This document shows positions 8,508 to 17,427 of a DNA stretch of 64,000 nt, piece after piece. The notes under the pieces are model-generated. The model was not told the origin of the DNA, did no database searches, and saw only the letters and a list, made by a program, of their open reading frames with translations. Position 1 is the stretch's first letter, and each line of letters starts with the position of its first letter. The stretch covers positions 1,798,001 to 1,862,000 of the forward strand of contig CM016925.1 of assembly GCA_006247105.1 (NCBI GenBank). Reading direction: 5' to 3'. Origin of the DNA: Giardia muris. Its lineage: Eukaryota; Fornicata; Diplomonadida; Hexamitidae. The position numbers and the translations under genes are program-made.

Positions 8508-10151
8508 CTAGCCCAGAATCGAGTCCGAATCTACCTTATCCGCTGTTTCCTCACCAAGAACGTTTGATGGACATGCCGTACAATTCCAAGACGTTGATAT
8601 CGAGCCAAGCTTATCATCTGCCGTGAAGATGAATGCCGTATAGTTGTTACTGTCATTGTTAGAGATATCGAACATAAGGCTGTCGTTCTTGATATGTCGG
8701 TTCTGTAAAAGTCCATCATACCCGGTACCCGTGCAATTATAAAAGGTGAGAGACCTGGGTGGTGCTAAGCACGTACCATGAGCAATGTAACAAGAGACAA
8801 GAGTACCAGTAAATCTCTCACCGATTTCTAAATCACCAAAATAACAGTTCTGATAGATACCTTGACCATCGATGCGAGTGTACCCAACAAACATACAGTT
8901 CCGGGCATAACGAATATCTTTAACCAGGATAGTGGGAGAATTTGATAAATCTTTGGGTATTGGGCGTCTAATCATTGAAAAAATATCACACTCCTTATTA
9001 TATACCTCTCTACCCCGAACCCCTTCGAAGATGCAGTACTGTAGAGTTGTTAAGTTATGAAAGTCGTTATGACTATATGTAGTTCCAAAAACCACCGCTC
9101 CGACGTCAAGGATGATAGACCCATCGATCATACACTCCCCTTCCACATAAATCCTTTCCAGACTTGCCGCATTCCTCACCTCGAGATTCCGCACGCGAAG
9201 GTTCTTCAACATTGATAAGGCTCCAGCATACATCCGCTCTAGGACGACAAGGTTCGCTATGGTCGCCATGCTTTCGGCCTGTACCTCGCGCACAACGGTC
9301 GAGATGGCTTGATAAGGCCATGCGCACGAGTCTGATGCAAGCTGATAGATGGCATCGGTTTGAATATAGGGTTGCGATAAGATCGTCGATAAGGTCGTCC
9401 CAATCACCCCTCCACGTGGAGATAGATACATCTTATCGTACACGGTCATGAAGGACGTGCAAACTGACGTCTCGATCTTTATGGATGATGTGTTGCCACA
9501 TGCACGTGCCTCCTGATTCCTTTGACCATCCGCAAGGATAGTCGAAAGCTTCCGCATTCCAAGGCGATATGACACCTGCATAGGTACAATTCCTTTATAA
9601 AGCTTACGTTCCGCACTAGGCCCCTTGGCTTGTAGTCTTAGCACCATCGCTTCATAACCAAGATTTCGAACGAGATAGGTCATTCCAGTCCTCACTATGA
9701 GAAGTGTCGGCTCAATTGGTGAGTTGACACGAATAGCCGATATGCTTTTCAACAGACCCTGTAACGCATCCCGTTCCTTCCCTATACCTACGATTGCACG
9801 CGTCATACGGGTCTCAACGATGCGGTTGATCGACCAACGTGACTTCTTTAAGCTCTCAATACGTCTTGCATACCAATTGAGAAGGATTCTATGAAGCTCT
9901 GGAAAGGTAGGTTCTCCCATCTTCGCATCCTTCTCTTTCTTTAGTTCCTCGAGCTGTGAAGTATACCCATCGAGCTCTCGTCGAAATACGGGAAGCATAG
10001 ACTCTATTCCAACCTCACCATGGGCGGATAGGAAGTGATCAATTAGAAGGCACTTGGCGCACCTTTCAGATTGCTGGATGTAGACATGGCAGTAAGGGCA
10101 GGTCGCCCGGGCTACAGGCTTCTCACAGCATTGAGTCGATGTTGTCGGCAT
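8508..10151 (-). CDS. Unknown protein with N-terminal zinc ribbon, coiled coil and possible beta-solenoid C-terminus, 547 aa
   Basis: The first 35 residues carry paired cysteines (CPYC at about 18-21, CAKC at about 31-34) plus CC at 8-9, suggesting a small zinc-binding module. Residues 60-120 are Lys/Glu-rich and helical. The C-terminal 250 residues consist of short beta-prone stretches with recurring cysteines and glycines (for example YCIFEGV, NCMFVGYTRIDG, NCYFGDLEIG, SCYIAHGTC), reminiscent of a parallel beta-helix. No family is recognised and no catalytic motif is seen. It converges on the Nbp35 gene with 11 bp between stops and diverges from the gene at 10195 with 43 bp between ATGs. 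Confidence 0.6.
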   Translation of the reverse strand: MPTTSTQCCEKPVARATCPYCHVYIQQSERCAKCLLIDHFLSAHGEVGIESMLPVFRRELDGYTSQLEELKKEKDAKMGEPTFPELHRILLNWYARRIESLKKSRWSINRIVETRMTRAIVGIGKERDALQGLLKSISAIRVNSPIEPTLLIVRTGMTYLVRNLGYEAMVLRLQAKGPSAERKLYKGIVPMQVSYRLGMRKLSTILADGQRNQEARACGNTSSIKIETSVCTSFMTVYDKMYLSPRGGVIGTTLSTILSQPYIQTDAIYQLASDSCAWPYQAISTVVREVQAESMATIANLVVLERMYAGALSMLKNLRVRNLEVRNAASLERIYVEGECMIDGSIILDVGAVVFGTTYSHNDFHNLTTLQYCIFEGVRGREVYNKECDIFSMIRRPIPKDLSNSPTILVKDIRYARNCMFVGYTRIDGQGIYQNCYFGDLEIGERFTGTLVSCYIAHGTCLAPPRSLTFYNCTGTGYDGLLQNRHIKNDSLMFDISNNDSNNYTAFIFTADDKLGSISTSWNCTACPSNVLGEETADKVDSDSILG

Positions 10152-10194
10152 TAAAGTGCGTTGTATTATAATCGAAGTATCGAAAACCCGACGA

Positions 10195-11832
10195 ATGAAT
10201 AGGCGTGTCTGCGGTCCTACTAGTGCCGAGCAGCAGAGTTACCTTCAGGGAGTACTGGACGCGGCCCTTGCGGACATAACCGACATGCGGAACGCCCAGC
10301 TAGCATTAGCAGATGGTGGATCGGCATTCTTATCAGCCCCTATGTTTTCTGAGACTACGCTACATATCGAGCCTCCATTGATAACTCGTCACGCCCCCTT
10401 ACCAAGATTGTTGAGTCGGCTCTCAGAATCGACTATTCTTGAACGGTTCATACCTACTAGTTTCAAACTTCCAACGGCTACGATACGGTATAAGCCCGCC
10501 AAGGGCTATGGGGTACGAGCGTTTGGCGGGATCAGTGGGGGCTCTCCAATCGGGACTGCTAATCTTCATGGTTCTCTTGGCCTTCACTGTGCAAACCTGA
10601 AGCTGGATATTGATATAGAACGAGGAAAAAGAGAAGTCCTAGCAAACACCCTCTCATTGAACTCTCAAGAATGTAAGGAGATCACTCATTATCTACTTAG
10701 GAATGTCATTGATAATCAAACATCGGTCACTCAAAAGATTATTGACCAAATACCCTTTCTATTCTCTAAAGAACCAGAAGAGTCAATGCCACAACTACAG
10801 GAATGGTTATTCTGCAGATTACATACGCGTATGGATCTTCAGAACTATGTTCGTCGTGCTAGGAACTTGCACTCGGAATTATTATTATTGCAAGCACCAC
10901 GTGAGTTTTCATTCTTAGATGGGGTGACAGGATCATTGTCCTACTTCGACCGAGACGTTTCTACTCAGCAGATGTGTACGGCCCTCGCCTTACAGAAAGT
11001 TAAGTCCGCAGAGGGGAAGTTGATAGGCTCATACCTCAAGGTCTGGTTTAGCAATATGATTCAGTCCTACTTAACCCCGTATCTCTCATGGTTTGGCGCA
11101 ATCGAGCCCTTTGCTCGCTTTGATATCCTAGAGGCAGAACCAGCTCTTGGTTTTCGTGCAGAAGGTATTCTTCTCGGTAAGTATTCCACTAACCTTATGA
11201 CTGCAATTGGAATGACCTCACTTCATCTTACTGAAACATGTTTACGCTTTGAAAGAACAGGACGGACTTCGATTCATAACCATCAAGCCCCAGTAGACAC
11301 ATCTGACTTATCAATTAGTAACATTTCTAATAGCTTCCGAGGACAATTAAGAAGGCTTACAGACGCACTTAGTCCTAGTTCTTATCGCTTCGCACGAAGA
11401 CGAGCGGCAGAACAAGAAGGTAAGACTTTAGAAAGTACGCTTGGGCTTGAAGAACCATCAAGACAGGCCTTGCAGAACAGGGTGGAGGGAGTACCTCTTC
11501 CTGATGCATTCGGTATGGATGGATTCCAACACCTTCGTTTCGAAAGAGACGTGACTGCGAGTACTGGCCCAGGCTTTTTAGCACGATTGCATACCATGTT
11601 ACTCTCCAATCAAAGCGTATGGAAAATGACTCCTTTTGGTGGGGTTGAGATGGCCATAGCAAGTCCCTCGCTTACAAGGGCTATCAATGGTACTATGACT
11701 CCCTTAGGTGCAGGGTACCTTGGGGTCCATGTTAATACCCCTCTTCCGTTCAACGTCCAAGTGGTTGCGTTCTCGACGGCGCCCTTGACCCTTCGTGAAC
11801 GCTTCGTGATCGGGTTCTCCTTACACCTCTAA
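10195..11832 (+). CDS. Possible divergent Omp85/Sam50-like outer-membrane beta-barrel protein, 545 aa
   Basis: The start is the first ATG of the frame (MNRRVCG...). There is no signal peptide and no hydrophobic helix. The central and C-terminal parts show alternating polar/apolar segments expected of barrel strands. Two regions resemble Sam50: PLPDAFGMDGFQHLRF near residue 431, where Sam50 has a 'PxxDxFxLGGxxSxRGF' pattern (L6 loop), and the last 42 residues. In the latter, GAGYLGVHV, NVQVVAFSTAPLTL and RFVIGFSLHL follow the order of the last three Sam50 strands, ending in an aromatic/aliphatic C-terminus. Sam50 inserts beta-barrels into the outer membrane of mitochondria and related organelles; here that would be the mitosome. 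No POTRA domain is obvious. It sits between two Nbp35 paralogues. The CDS is firm; the family assignment is inference from memory-based comparison. Alternatives are a Tom40-like barrel or an unrelated beta-rich protein. Confidence 0.5.
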   Translation: MNRRVCGPTSAEQQSYLQGVLDAALADITDMRNAQLALADGGSAFLSAPMFSETTLHIEPPLITRHAPLPRLLSRLSESTILERFIPTSFKLPTATIRYKPAKGYGVRAFGGISGGSPIGTANLHGSLGLHCANLKLDIDIERGKREVLANTLSLNSQECKEITHYLLRNVIDNQTSVTQKIIDQIPFLFSKEPEESMPQLQEWLFCRLHTRMDLQNYVRRARNLHSELLLLQAPREFSFLDGVTGSLSYFDRDVSTQQMCTALALQKVKSAEGKLIGSYLKVWFSNMIQSYLTPYLSWFGAIEPFARFDILEAEPALGFRAEGILLGKYSTNLMTAIGMTSLHLTETCLRFERTGRTSIHNHQAPVDTSDLSISNISNSFRGQLRRLTDALSPSSYRFARRRAAEQEGKTLESTLGLEEPSRQALQNRVEGVPLPDAFGMDGFQHLRFERDVTASTGPGFLARLHTMLLSNQSVWKMTPFGGVEMAIASPSLTRAINGTMTPLGAGYLGVHVNTPLPFNVQVVAFSTAPLTLRERFVIGFSLHL

Positions 11833-11861
11833 TATATCTTCTGGTTGATGTATAATAAAGA

Positions 11862-12806
11862 ATGAGTCAAGATCCATCCACAGGAAGCTGTCAGCCTGAT
11901 AAGTGTGCCAGCTGCCCTACAAAGGGGACGTGCGGCTCCTCGACAGAGTCAGACGCGAACCGTGAGGTCGCCGCTAAGATGCGTGACGTCGGTCGAATCA
12001 TCGTCGTACTTTCAGGGAAGGGTGGAGTTGGGAAGTCAACTGTGGCTACTCAACTTGCATACCAGCTCGCAGTCGACGAGAAAAACATGGTTGCTCTTAC
12101 TGACATCGATATCTGTGGTCCATCCATCCCGACAATGACGAATACACAAGGTGCAGAAGTTCATCAATCTGCTCTTGGTTGGGAGCCCGTCTCAGTCCTC
12201 CCGAACCTATCCGTCGTCTCCATAGGTTTTATGCTTAACAATGCCGACGATCCGGTTATCTTACGTGGTCCAAAGAAGCATGGTGTCATCGTACAGTTCC
12301 TTAAGGATGTCAACTGGAACTTCGACCATGAGAAGAAGAAGAACAATTACCTCATCATAGATACTCCTCCTGGCACGTCTGATGAGCACCTTTCAGTTAT
12401 TAACGTCTTATCTGCAGCGTCTCGTATCTTGAATGCTGAGGAGGAGTCCCCGCCTGAAGTATATGCTGTCATCGTCTCAACACCACAGGAGGTCGCCTTG
12501 GCTGACGTCAGAAAGGAAGTCAACTTTTGCAAGCAGATCAAGCTTGATATTCGAGGTGTCATTGAGAACATGTCAGGTTTCGTATGTCCGTGCTGTAATA
12601 AGGCAACTGACCTATTCACTCCTACGTCCGGTGGGGTACAACAGCTTTGCAAGGATTATGATATACCCTTTTTAGGTCGAATTCCACTCGACCCGATTCT
12701 TACGGCGGCAAGTGAGAGTGGGAAGGCTTGGAAGGATGCCATTGAGTCCGGGTCGAAAAGTCTAGGGATCGATATGTTCGTTTCTATCGTTGAGAAGCTC
12801 AAGTAA
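11862..12806 (+). CDS. Nbp35/NUBP1-type cytosolic Fe-S cluster assembly P-loop NTPase, paralogue 2
   Basis: The 314-aa product closely parallels the protein at 7504-8496. It has the N-terminal cluster C10-x4-C15-x2-C18-x5-C24, GKGGVGKST, DIDICGPSIPTM, DTPPGTSDEH and a C-terminal CxxC (GFVCPCC). Its predicted role is the Fe-S scaffold ATPase of the cytosolic assembly pathway, possibly as a heteromer with paralogue 1. It lies 29 bp downstream of the candidate barrel gene on the same strand. The two copies differ throughout their length and at synonymous positions, so the duplication is not recent. The stop overlaps an AGTAAA signal. Confidence 0.94.
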   Translation: MSQDPSTGSCQPDKCASCPTKGTCGSSTESDANREVAAKMRDVGRIIVVLSGKGGVGKSTVATQLAYQLAVDEKNMVALTDIDICGPSIPTMTNTQGAEVHQSALGWEPVSVLPNLSVVSIGFMLNNADDPVILRGPKKHGVIVQFLKDVNWNFDHEKKKNNYLIIDTPPGTSDEHLSVINVLSAASRILNAEEESPPEVYAVIVSTPQEVALADVRKEVNFCKQIKLDIRGVIENMSGFVCPCCNKATDLFTPTSGGVQQLCKDYDIPFLGRIPLDPILTAASESGKAWKDAIESGSKSLGIDMFVSIVEKLK

Positions 12807-12807
12807 A
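12802..12807 (+). promoter_or_regulatory. Putative polyadenylation signal AGTAAA
   Basis: The Nbp35 paralogue 2 gene ends CTC-AAG-TAA-AAG, so AGTAAA spans the stop codon. This fits the Giardia-type AGTRAA signal; the assignment is by motif only. Confidence 0.45.
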
Positions 12808-12839
12808 AGATCTTTAGTTTCACCTTACCATCCCGTCCT

Positions 12840-13436
12840 ATGCCTACGCCATTCCAACCCCCATGTGGTATTAAGGTGGAGTACGAGGAGAATGCCTATA
12901 CCCTTGGTGTTCTTTATCCACGCTTTGATGAGACACAAACAGTACTGAATCCAGATGAGTTACGAGAGCGTGCCAGGTTACAGGAGTTATTGGCACGGTT
13001 ACGGAAACCGACGACGAATCGTGCCGTCCTCTTGAAGTCGCAATATACGATTCAACGCCTGAAAGGAGAAAGCGTATATTCGAGTTTCTCATCTATTGAA
13101 TGGGAAGAGGAGGACCTGGAGGATAAAGGGCTATCACCTCCTACTCTTGAGAAGGACTCTGGACAACAACGAATGGGTATAATAAACCATCGTATGATTA
13201 AAGCTCAACCATCAGTTTCTAGAGTCTTTCAACATTATGATAAGGTTATAAAGCGATCATTAAGGGCTGGAAAGTACCCTCTCATGAAGGACGTCGATCA
13301 ATCTCCCATGGGGCAAGCCGATGAAGCTATACCTAAGACTTGGTTCTTATCTCCAAGAACAAATGTTTCACAGTACTATAGCACACAATACCAGGTGGAC
13401 TCGATGGATAGTAGGCTCTTTCTCTCGCAGCCATGA
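12840..13436 (+). CDS. Hypothetical protein, 198 aa
   Basis: It starts 33 bp after the preceding stop. The product is hydrophilic with a charged helix (DELRERARLQELLARLRKP, about residues 38-56) and acidic, Ser-rich middle sequence; no signal peptide, membrane segment or known domain is visible. Its last 74 bp overlap, in a different frame, the 5' end of the SF3b3-like gene. Either both are translated, or this gene's annotated tail is not conserved protein. I do not recognise the family. Confidence 0.55.
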   Translation: MPTPFQPPCGIKVEYEENAYTLGVLYPRFDETQTVLNPDELRERARLQELLARLRKPTTNRAVLLKSQYTIQRLKGESVYSSFSSIEWEEEDLEDKGLSPPTLEKDSGQQRMGIINHRMIKAQPSVSRVFQHYDKVIKRSLRAGKYPLMKDVDQSPMGQADEAIPKTWFLSPRTNVSQYYSTQYQVDSMDSRLFLSQP

Positions 13437-16400
13437 CGTCCCTTGCGAGCTTGCCGTGGCAATGGAGGGCAAGGTTTGTATTTATGGGCTTGTGCACGAC
13501 GCATTAACTGATACGTATTCTCTAGACTTGCTGGCACAAATACCCATATGTGCCTCTGTGACGGCCTTTGCTACCTTCCGTTGTCAAGATGGACATGACT
13601 TGCTCCTTCTAGGGACAGATCAAGGCTCGTTTATGATCTTTGACTGTATCGATGTACCTAAAAACCTTGTTCATATCTTGGTCTCTAGAAGCGGGCCAAG
13701 AAGGGATATGATCTGGCGGATTGACGCTCATCAATCCACCATTTGTATCGGTTTACTTGATGCCACCGTTCTCCTTTATCTCTTAACCTTCGAGTCAGAA
13801 CTGCTAACCCTTTCCCCTCCTAAGGAGTATAGGCCGGAACAGTGTCAAGAACTGATGGGGGAGCGCGCAGAAGGTTTGTCTTGTAACTTCCTGTTGCTTG
13901 ACCTTGTGATCGGATATGCCTCATACGTCTATGTCCTCTTGCAAAGCAACTCTAGTGGACTTCGGTATTTATTGCGCTTATCACTTCACGCTTGGTTCCA
14001 AAGGCCGGAAGTTCTCCCCGTTGCGGCTGACCTCTCCCGTTGCCTCTCCACGCGCCTTGGTATCATATGCTTTGGCCACTCCCTTATATTAAGCCTATCG
14101 AATGCGCAGCTAACAGCACAATGGCCCAGTATTGTATCGCATTCAAAGAATTCTCAGTCTGACACTACCATCTCTTCCTATTCACCTGATGAAGCCTTGA
14201 TGCGTATGGGTTCTTTTTTCCCCGAGGATGGTACGATAGCACCATCTACGGTTCAGAAAGGTGTTGAGGCACTTAGTGGGTTAACTGAACGGCTCCTTGG
14301 GTCATATCTACGCCTTCCGATGTCAACTTATATTACACATCTTGCTCTCGTTTGGTCGAAAGAGGATCGGGAGGCGTTTTGGGGTGTCTTCGATACCGGA
14401 GAGGTCTTTCTTGTCTTTAGAACGCAAATGGAAGTATGTTATGACCTGAACGCTTTAATTAACGTGTCAAACATCCCAAAGGATACAAGAACATATGGTT
14501 TTCGACACGAGTACAAGCTTCTAATGCAATGCCCCACAAACAGAGGTGCATGCTTTATACGGACGGGGTTCATCATCTTCATTGGAGATAATGCCGGAGT
14601 GACTCTATATCGAGTCGTCGATTATGGTCTTGACACTGAAAGGTTATCTTGGTCATTAACTGATCGATTGAAAGATATCGTGCATCATTTTGAACTCACC
14701 TTTCCTCAACATGAGAAATATGGTTCAGTCTTCCCAGTGTTACGCCTTCTTGGTTTAATAACGAGGGAAAAGGACGTGGGAACTCAAAGCGTTAATCCCG
14801 TCGAATGTGTCCTTCATGAAGATGATGTGACAGATATAGATAGCGTGACTAATGGCGTAGTCTTCTATGACCCATACCTAAAAACACAACAGTTCTTGCT
14901 GGTTTGTAACATAACAGATTTATTATTATCTCGGTTCCTCATCCCCTGTAAGGTCTTACAACGCGTTCCCATGAAAGGGACTCATGATGATCACCTTCTT
15001 GGGATACGGTTGGCTTGTCTCTCATCGAACATGGAGTTAGTGGCTCTCAATTATAATGGCTCTCCAATCTATCTCCATTTGACCGAGGATAACATCAATA
15101 TCATCCAGAACGAAGAGGAAAGACACTTTCTCGATCAAAGAGAGGTGATCCAAGCCGGTCTCTTTGTGAAGCTGACATATGTTGGGCTAAGTACTTCTTA
15201 TCCTCTTTTAGCCAGTGGTACAATCTCTTGCATCTGTCCTTTATCAAAGCAGCTGGTACTCATCATTGGATCTTTGCAGGAACATGTGGATATAAAGATC
15301 TCTCGTTCCATTACAGATATCTCTCGTGATTGTCTAGATTTCAAGGCTCAAGAGGAAGATCTCTTCATACAGGAACTTGAGTCCGGATCCGATTCCTTTT
15401 ATCTTGGGTATACCTATTCTCTCTTTGCAAAGGGGTTGAGCCTAGTGCATGCATATACTGATGGGGAAGAGGTAGAACCTAACTCCTGGAAGGTTGTACT
15501 GGTCTTCCAAGGGCTAAATCAGCTTCATGTCTTTTACCTTCATATTCTGATTCCTCCATTCACTACAACATCAATTGCTTCCACCCTTCCAATCATTTCT
15601 CTTGGTAATACTTGGTCTCTTTCTATCTCGAAGCCCTTTCATATCTGTCAAGATAATATGGATCAGCTCTTTGTAGCATTCGGACAGTACCTTCATGTGT
15701 ATTCCGAGGTTGGTACTGGAAGGTGTCTTTTGACAGCCACCGATGATATTGGATACATGCTACTACACAAGGATATGATCTATTATTATATCGGCACGCT
15801 TCTCTTCTATCTTCCAGTGGCTACTACCATCCCCGTTCTTCTTGCTACACTCGAGGAACCTATACTCTCGTTACACCTAGTGGAAGAATACCTCCTCATT
15901 ATTACGACACAGGTCTATCGTATACCTTTAGCCCCTCTTAACCCGAGGCTAGAAGCTTGCCAATTGGACCCTTTTAAGGCTGTGTTCACCTCTTCAATGG
16001 CACATCTACGTGGGAAACTTATCCTAATTGATGTCGACAATATGCTCACGTTAGCCAAGATGCAGAAGGAGCAAACTCTCGTACCTCGTTCGAGGCTTTC
16101 AATCGCGTCGAGAAGCATATGTAGAGCACTAAAGCGTATTCGAAAGACCCATTTTGTTGCGATACAGGAAACAAGGACGCAATTAAATAGTACGTGGAAG
16201 CTCCTCTTCTTCGGATATAATGATGAGAGGAACTTTTGCCAGCTCGTATCACTCGACCTTACTCTCGAGCCTAAGAACCTTCAATACATCCCAGGGGCTG
16301 ATAGACTTGTGTACACGTGCATGGATGGGATATATATCTTGTGTGATCTAATCCCATCGCTTGAACATAGGGTTGACTTGATCCCCACGAAGATAAGTGT

Positions 16401-17115
16401 TCCCTTTGCTATACAAGTTGGCACACCAATTGGGACTTCTCAGGAACTATTCTTATTGGGAGAGAATAACGTCCTTTCCTTCTATTCCTCCAACACTGGG
16501 AAGATTCTGGCTCGGACCGAGGTTTGTGATCATATCTGCCATCTCTTACCCCTCTCTACTCAGGAGGAGTACCAGACTGTATTAACCGTAACACAGAACT
16601 CAGGCGTCCAGGTCTACGCCTTACAGAAGGATACCGTCGCAGCAGAATACTCCTTACAGCTTCGTGCATGTGACTTTACCTCCTTTCGTGTAGTGACAGC
16701 GGTCCTGGCCATAGATCCCTTGACCGTCGTTATTGGAGATAGATTTGGCCAAATATCCGTTCTACGTTGTCCTAAAGATCGAGGAAACAAGGTTCTTGAG
16801 CTTCTTGGGGAGATATACGTTGGAAGCGCAATCGTCTCGCTGCAACACGACCCGATTACTGTGGGACTCAATAGACGGTTTTATTACATCACCATAACGG
16901 GCAATATAGGAAGTTTGGAAATAGCTACTGATAAAGGTGAGTTTGCCAGTCAATTGACGGCTCAAGATGAGCTGATAGAACGGGGATTACGGGAACCACG
17001 GAAATATTATGACGTCTGCACGTTTCCAAGCTGGAGACGTGGTGCAGGAACCTTCATTGGGATTGTGGATCAGGATGTTCTATCCTTAAGTAAAGAAAGG
17101 TACTTCAAGTGGTGA
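13363..17115 (+). CDS. SF3b3/Rse1-like splicing factor 3b subunit (CPSF_A superfamily)
   Basis: The 1250-aa product matches the length and architecture of SF3b3 (about 1200 aa, three beta-propellers). The start at 13363 is chosen because MFHSTIAHNT...WIVGSFS aligns with the MFLYNLTLQ...FAIHGNFS opening of SF3b3; an ATG at 13321 would add 14 non-matching residues. Other matches are a GTDQGSFMIFD stretch near residue 100 (SF3b3: GSDSGRIVIL) and VVIGDRFGQISVLRCPKD in the C-terminal propeller (SF3b3: GADKFGNI.V.RLP). SF3b3 is part of the U2 snRNP SF3b complex that recognises the branch point. The related DDB1 and CPSF160 are less likely given the N-terminal match. The first 74 bp overlap the preceding gene. 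Confidence 0.7.
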   Translation: MFHSTIAHNTRWTRWIVGSFSRSHDVPCELAVAMEGKVCIYGLVHDALTDTYSLDLLAQIPICASVTAFATFRCQDGHDLLLLGTDQGSFMIFDCIDVPKNLVHILVSRSGPRRDMIWRIDAHQSTICIGLLDATVLLYLLTFESELLTLSPPKEYRPEQCQELMGERAEGLSCNFLLLDLVIGYASYVYVLLQSNSSGLRYLLRLSLHAWFQRPEVLPVAADLSRCLSTRLGIICFGHSLILSLSNAQLTAQWPSIVSHSKNSQSDTTISSYSPDEALMRMGSFFPEDGTIAPSTVQKGVEALSGLTERLLGSYLRLPMSTYITHLALVWSKEDREAFWGVFDTGEVFLVFRTQMEVCYDLNALINVSNIPKDTRTYGFRHEYKLLMQCPTNRGACFIRTGFIIFIGDNAGVTLYRVVDYGLDTERLSWSLTDRLKDIVHHFELTFPQHEKYGSVFPVLRLLGLITREKDVGTQSVNPVECVLHEDDVTDIDSVTNGVVFYDPYLKTQQFLLVCNITDLLLSRFLIPCKVLQRVPMKGTHDDHLLGIRLACLSSNMELVALNYNGSPIYLHLTEDNINIIQNEEERHFLDQREVIQAGLFVKLTYVGLSTSYPLLASGTISCICPLSKQLVLIIGSLQEHVDIKISRSITDISRDCLDFKAQEEDLFIQELESGSDSFYLGYTYSLFAKGLSLVHAYTDGEEVEPNSWKVVLVFQGLNQLHVFYLHILIPPFTTTSIASTLPIISLGNTWSLSISKPFHICQDNMDQLFVAFGQYLHVYSEVGTGRCLLTATDDIGYMLLHKDMIYYYIGTLLFYLPVATTIPVLLATLEEPILSLHLVEEYLLIITTQVYRIPLAPLNPRLEACQLDPFKAVFTSSMAHLRGKLILIDVDNMLTLAKMQKEQTLVPRSRLSIASRSICRALKRIRKTHFVAIQETRTQLNSTWKLLFFGYNDERNFCQLVSLDLTLEPKNLQYIPGADRLVYTCMDGIYILCDLIPSLEHRVDLIPTKISVPFAIQVGTPIGTSQELFLLGENNVLSFYSSNTGKILARTEVCDHICHLLPLSTQEEYQTVLTVTQNSGVQVYALQKDTVAAEYSLQLRACDFTSFRVVTAVLAIDPLTVVIGDRFGQISVLRCPKDRGNKVLELLGEIYVGSAIVSLQHDPITVGLNRRFYYITITGNIGSLEIATDKGEFASQLTAQDELIERGLREPRKYYDVCTFPSWRRGAGTFIGIVDQDVLSLSKERYFKW

Positions 17116-17427
17116 TTCCTTGCAATATGAAAGAAGAGAGATGTCTTACGTTTAACCTGGGAGATACAAGACCATCAATGATGTAGTTGAAATCCGGATC
17201 TGAGGAGATTGTTGCCTCATTTAGCTCTGTTATCTGTAGATCTTTAACAGGAAGAAGAGTAACTACTGTGTGTTCAACTCCGAATACATGCCTAGCCTTG
17301 AAGGTTACACTAAAACTGTATCCTCAGATAGGAAGGGTGATGCATCAACCCTCTTGCCTGTGTTGTTATAACACAAGTTCCTAGGATTTCATTACAAGTC
17401 CGACTCCGATTGACCGAAAACGTTTAA
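17116..17427. other. Intergenic region, 312 bp, no gene recognised
   Basis: The region separates the SF3b3-like and transporter genes, both on the plus strand. It contains a short open frame (about 65 codons) without recognisable features, no tRNA-like fold and no obvious repeat. The final bases (AAAACGTTTAAATG) are AT-rich and would suit the short promoter/initiator elements known from Giardia. Confidence 0.5.

Noticed and set aside
17187..17384. 65-codon open frame between SF3b3 and the transporter
   Set aside because: It has no recognisable motif, no good start context and no family resemblance; chance open frames of this size are common here.
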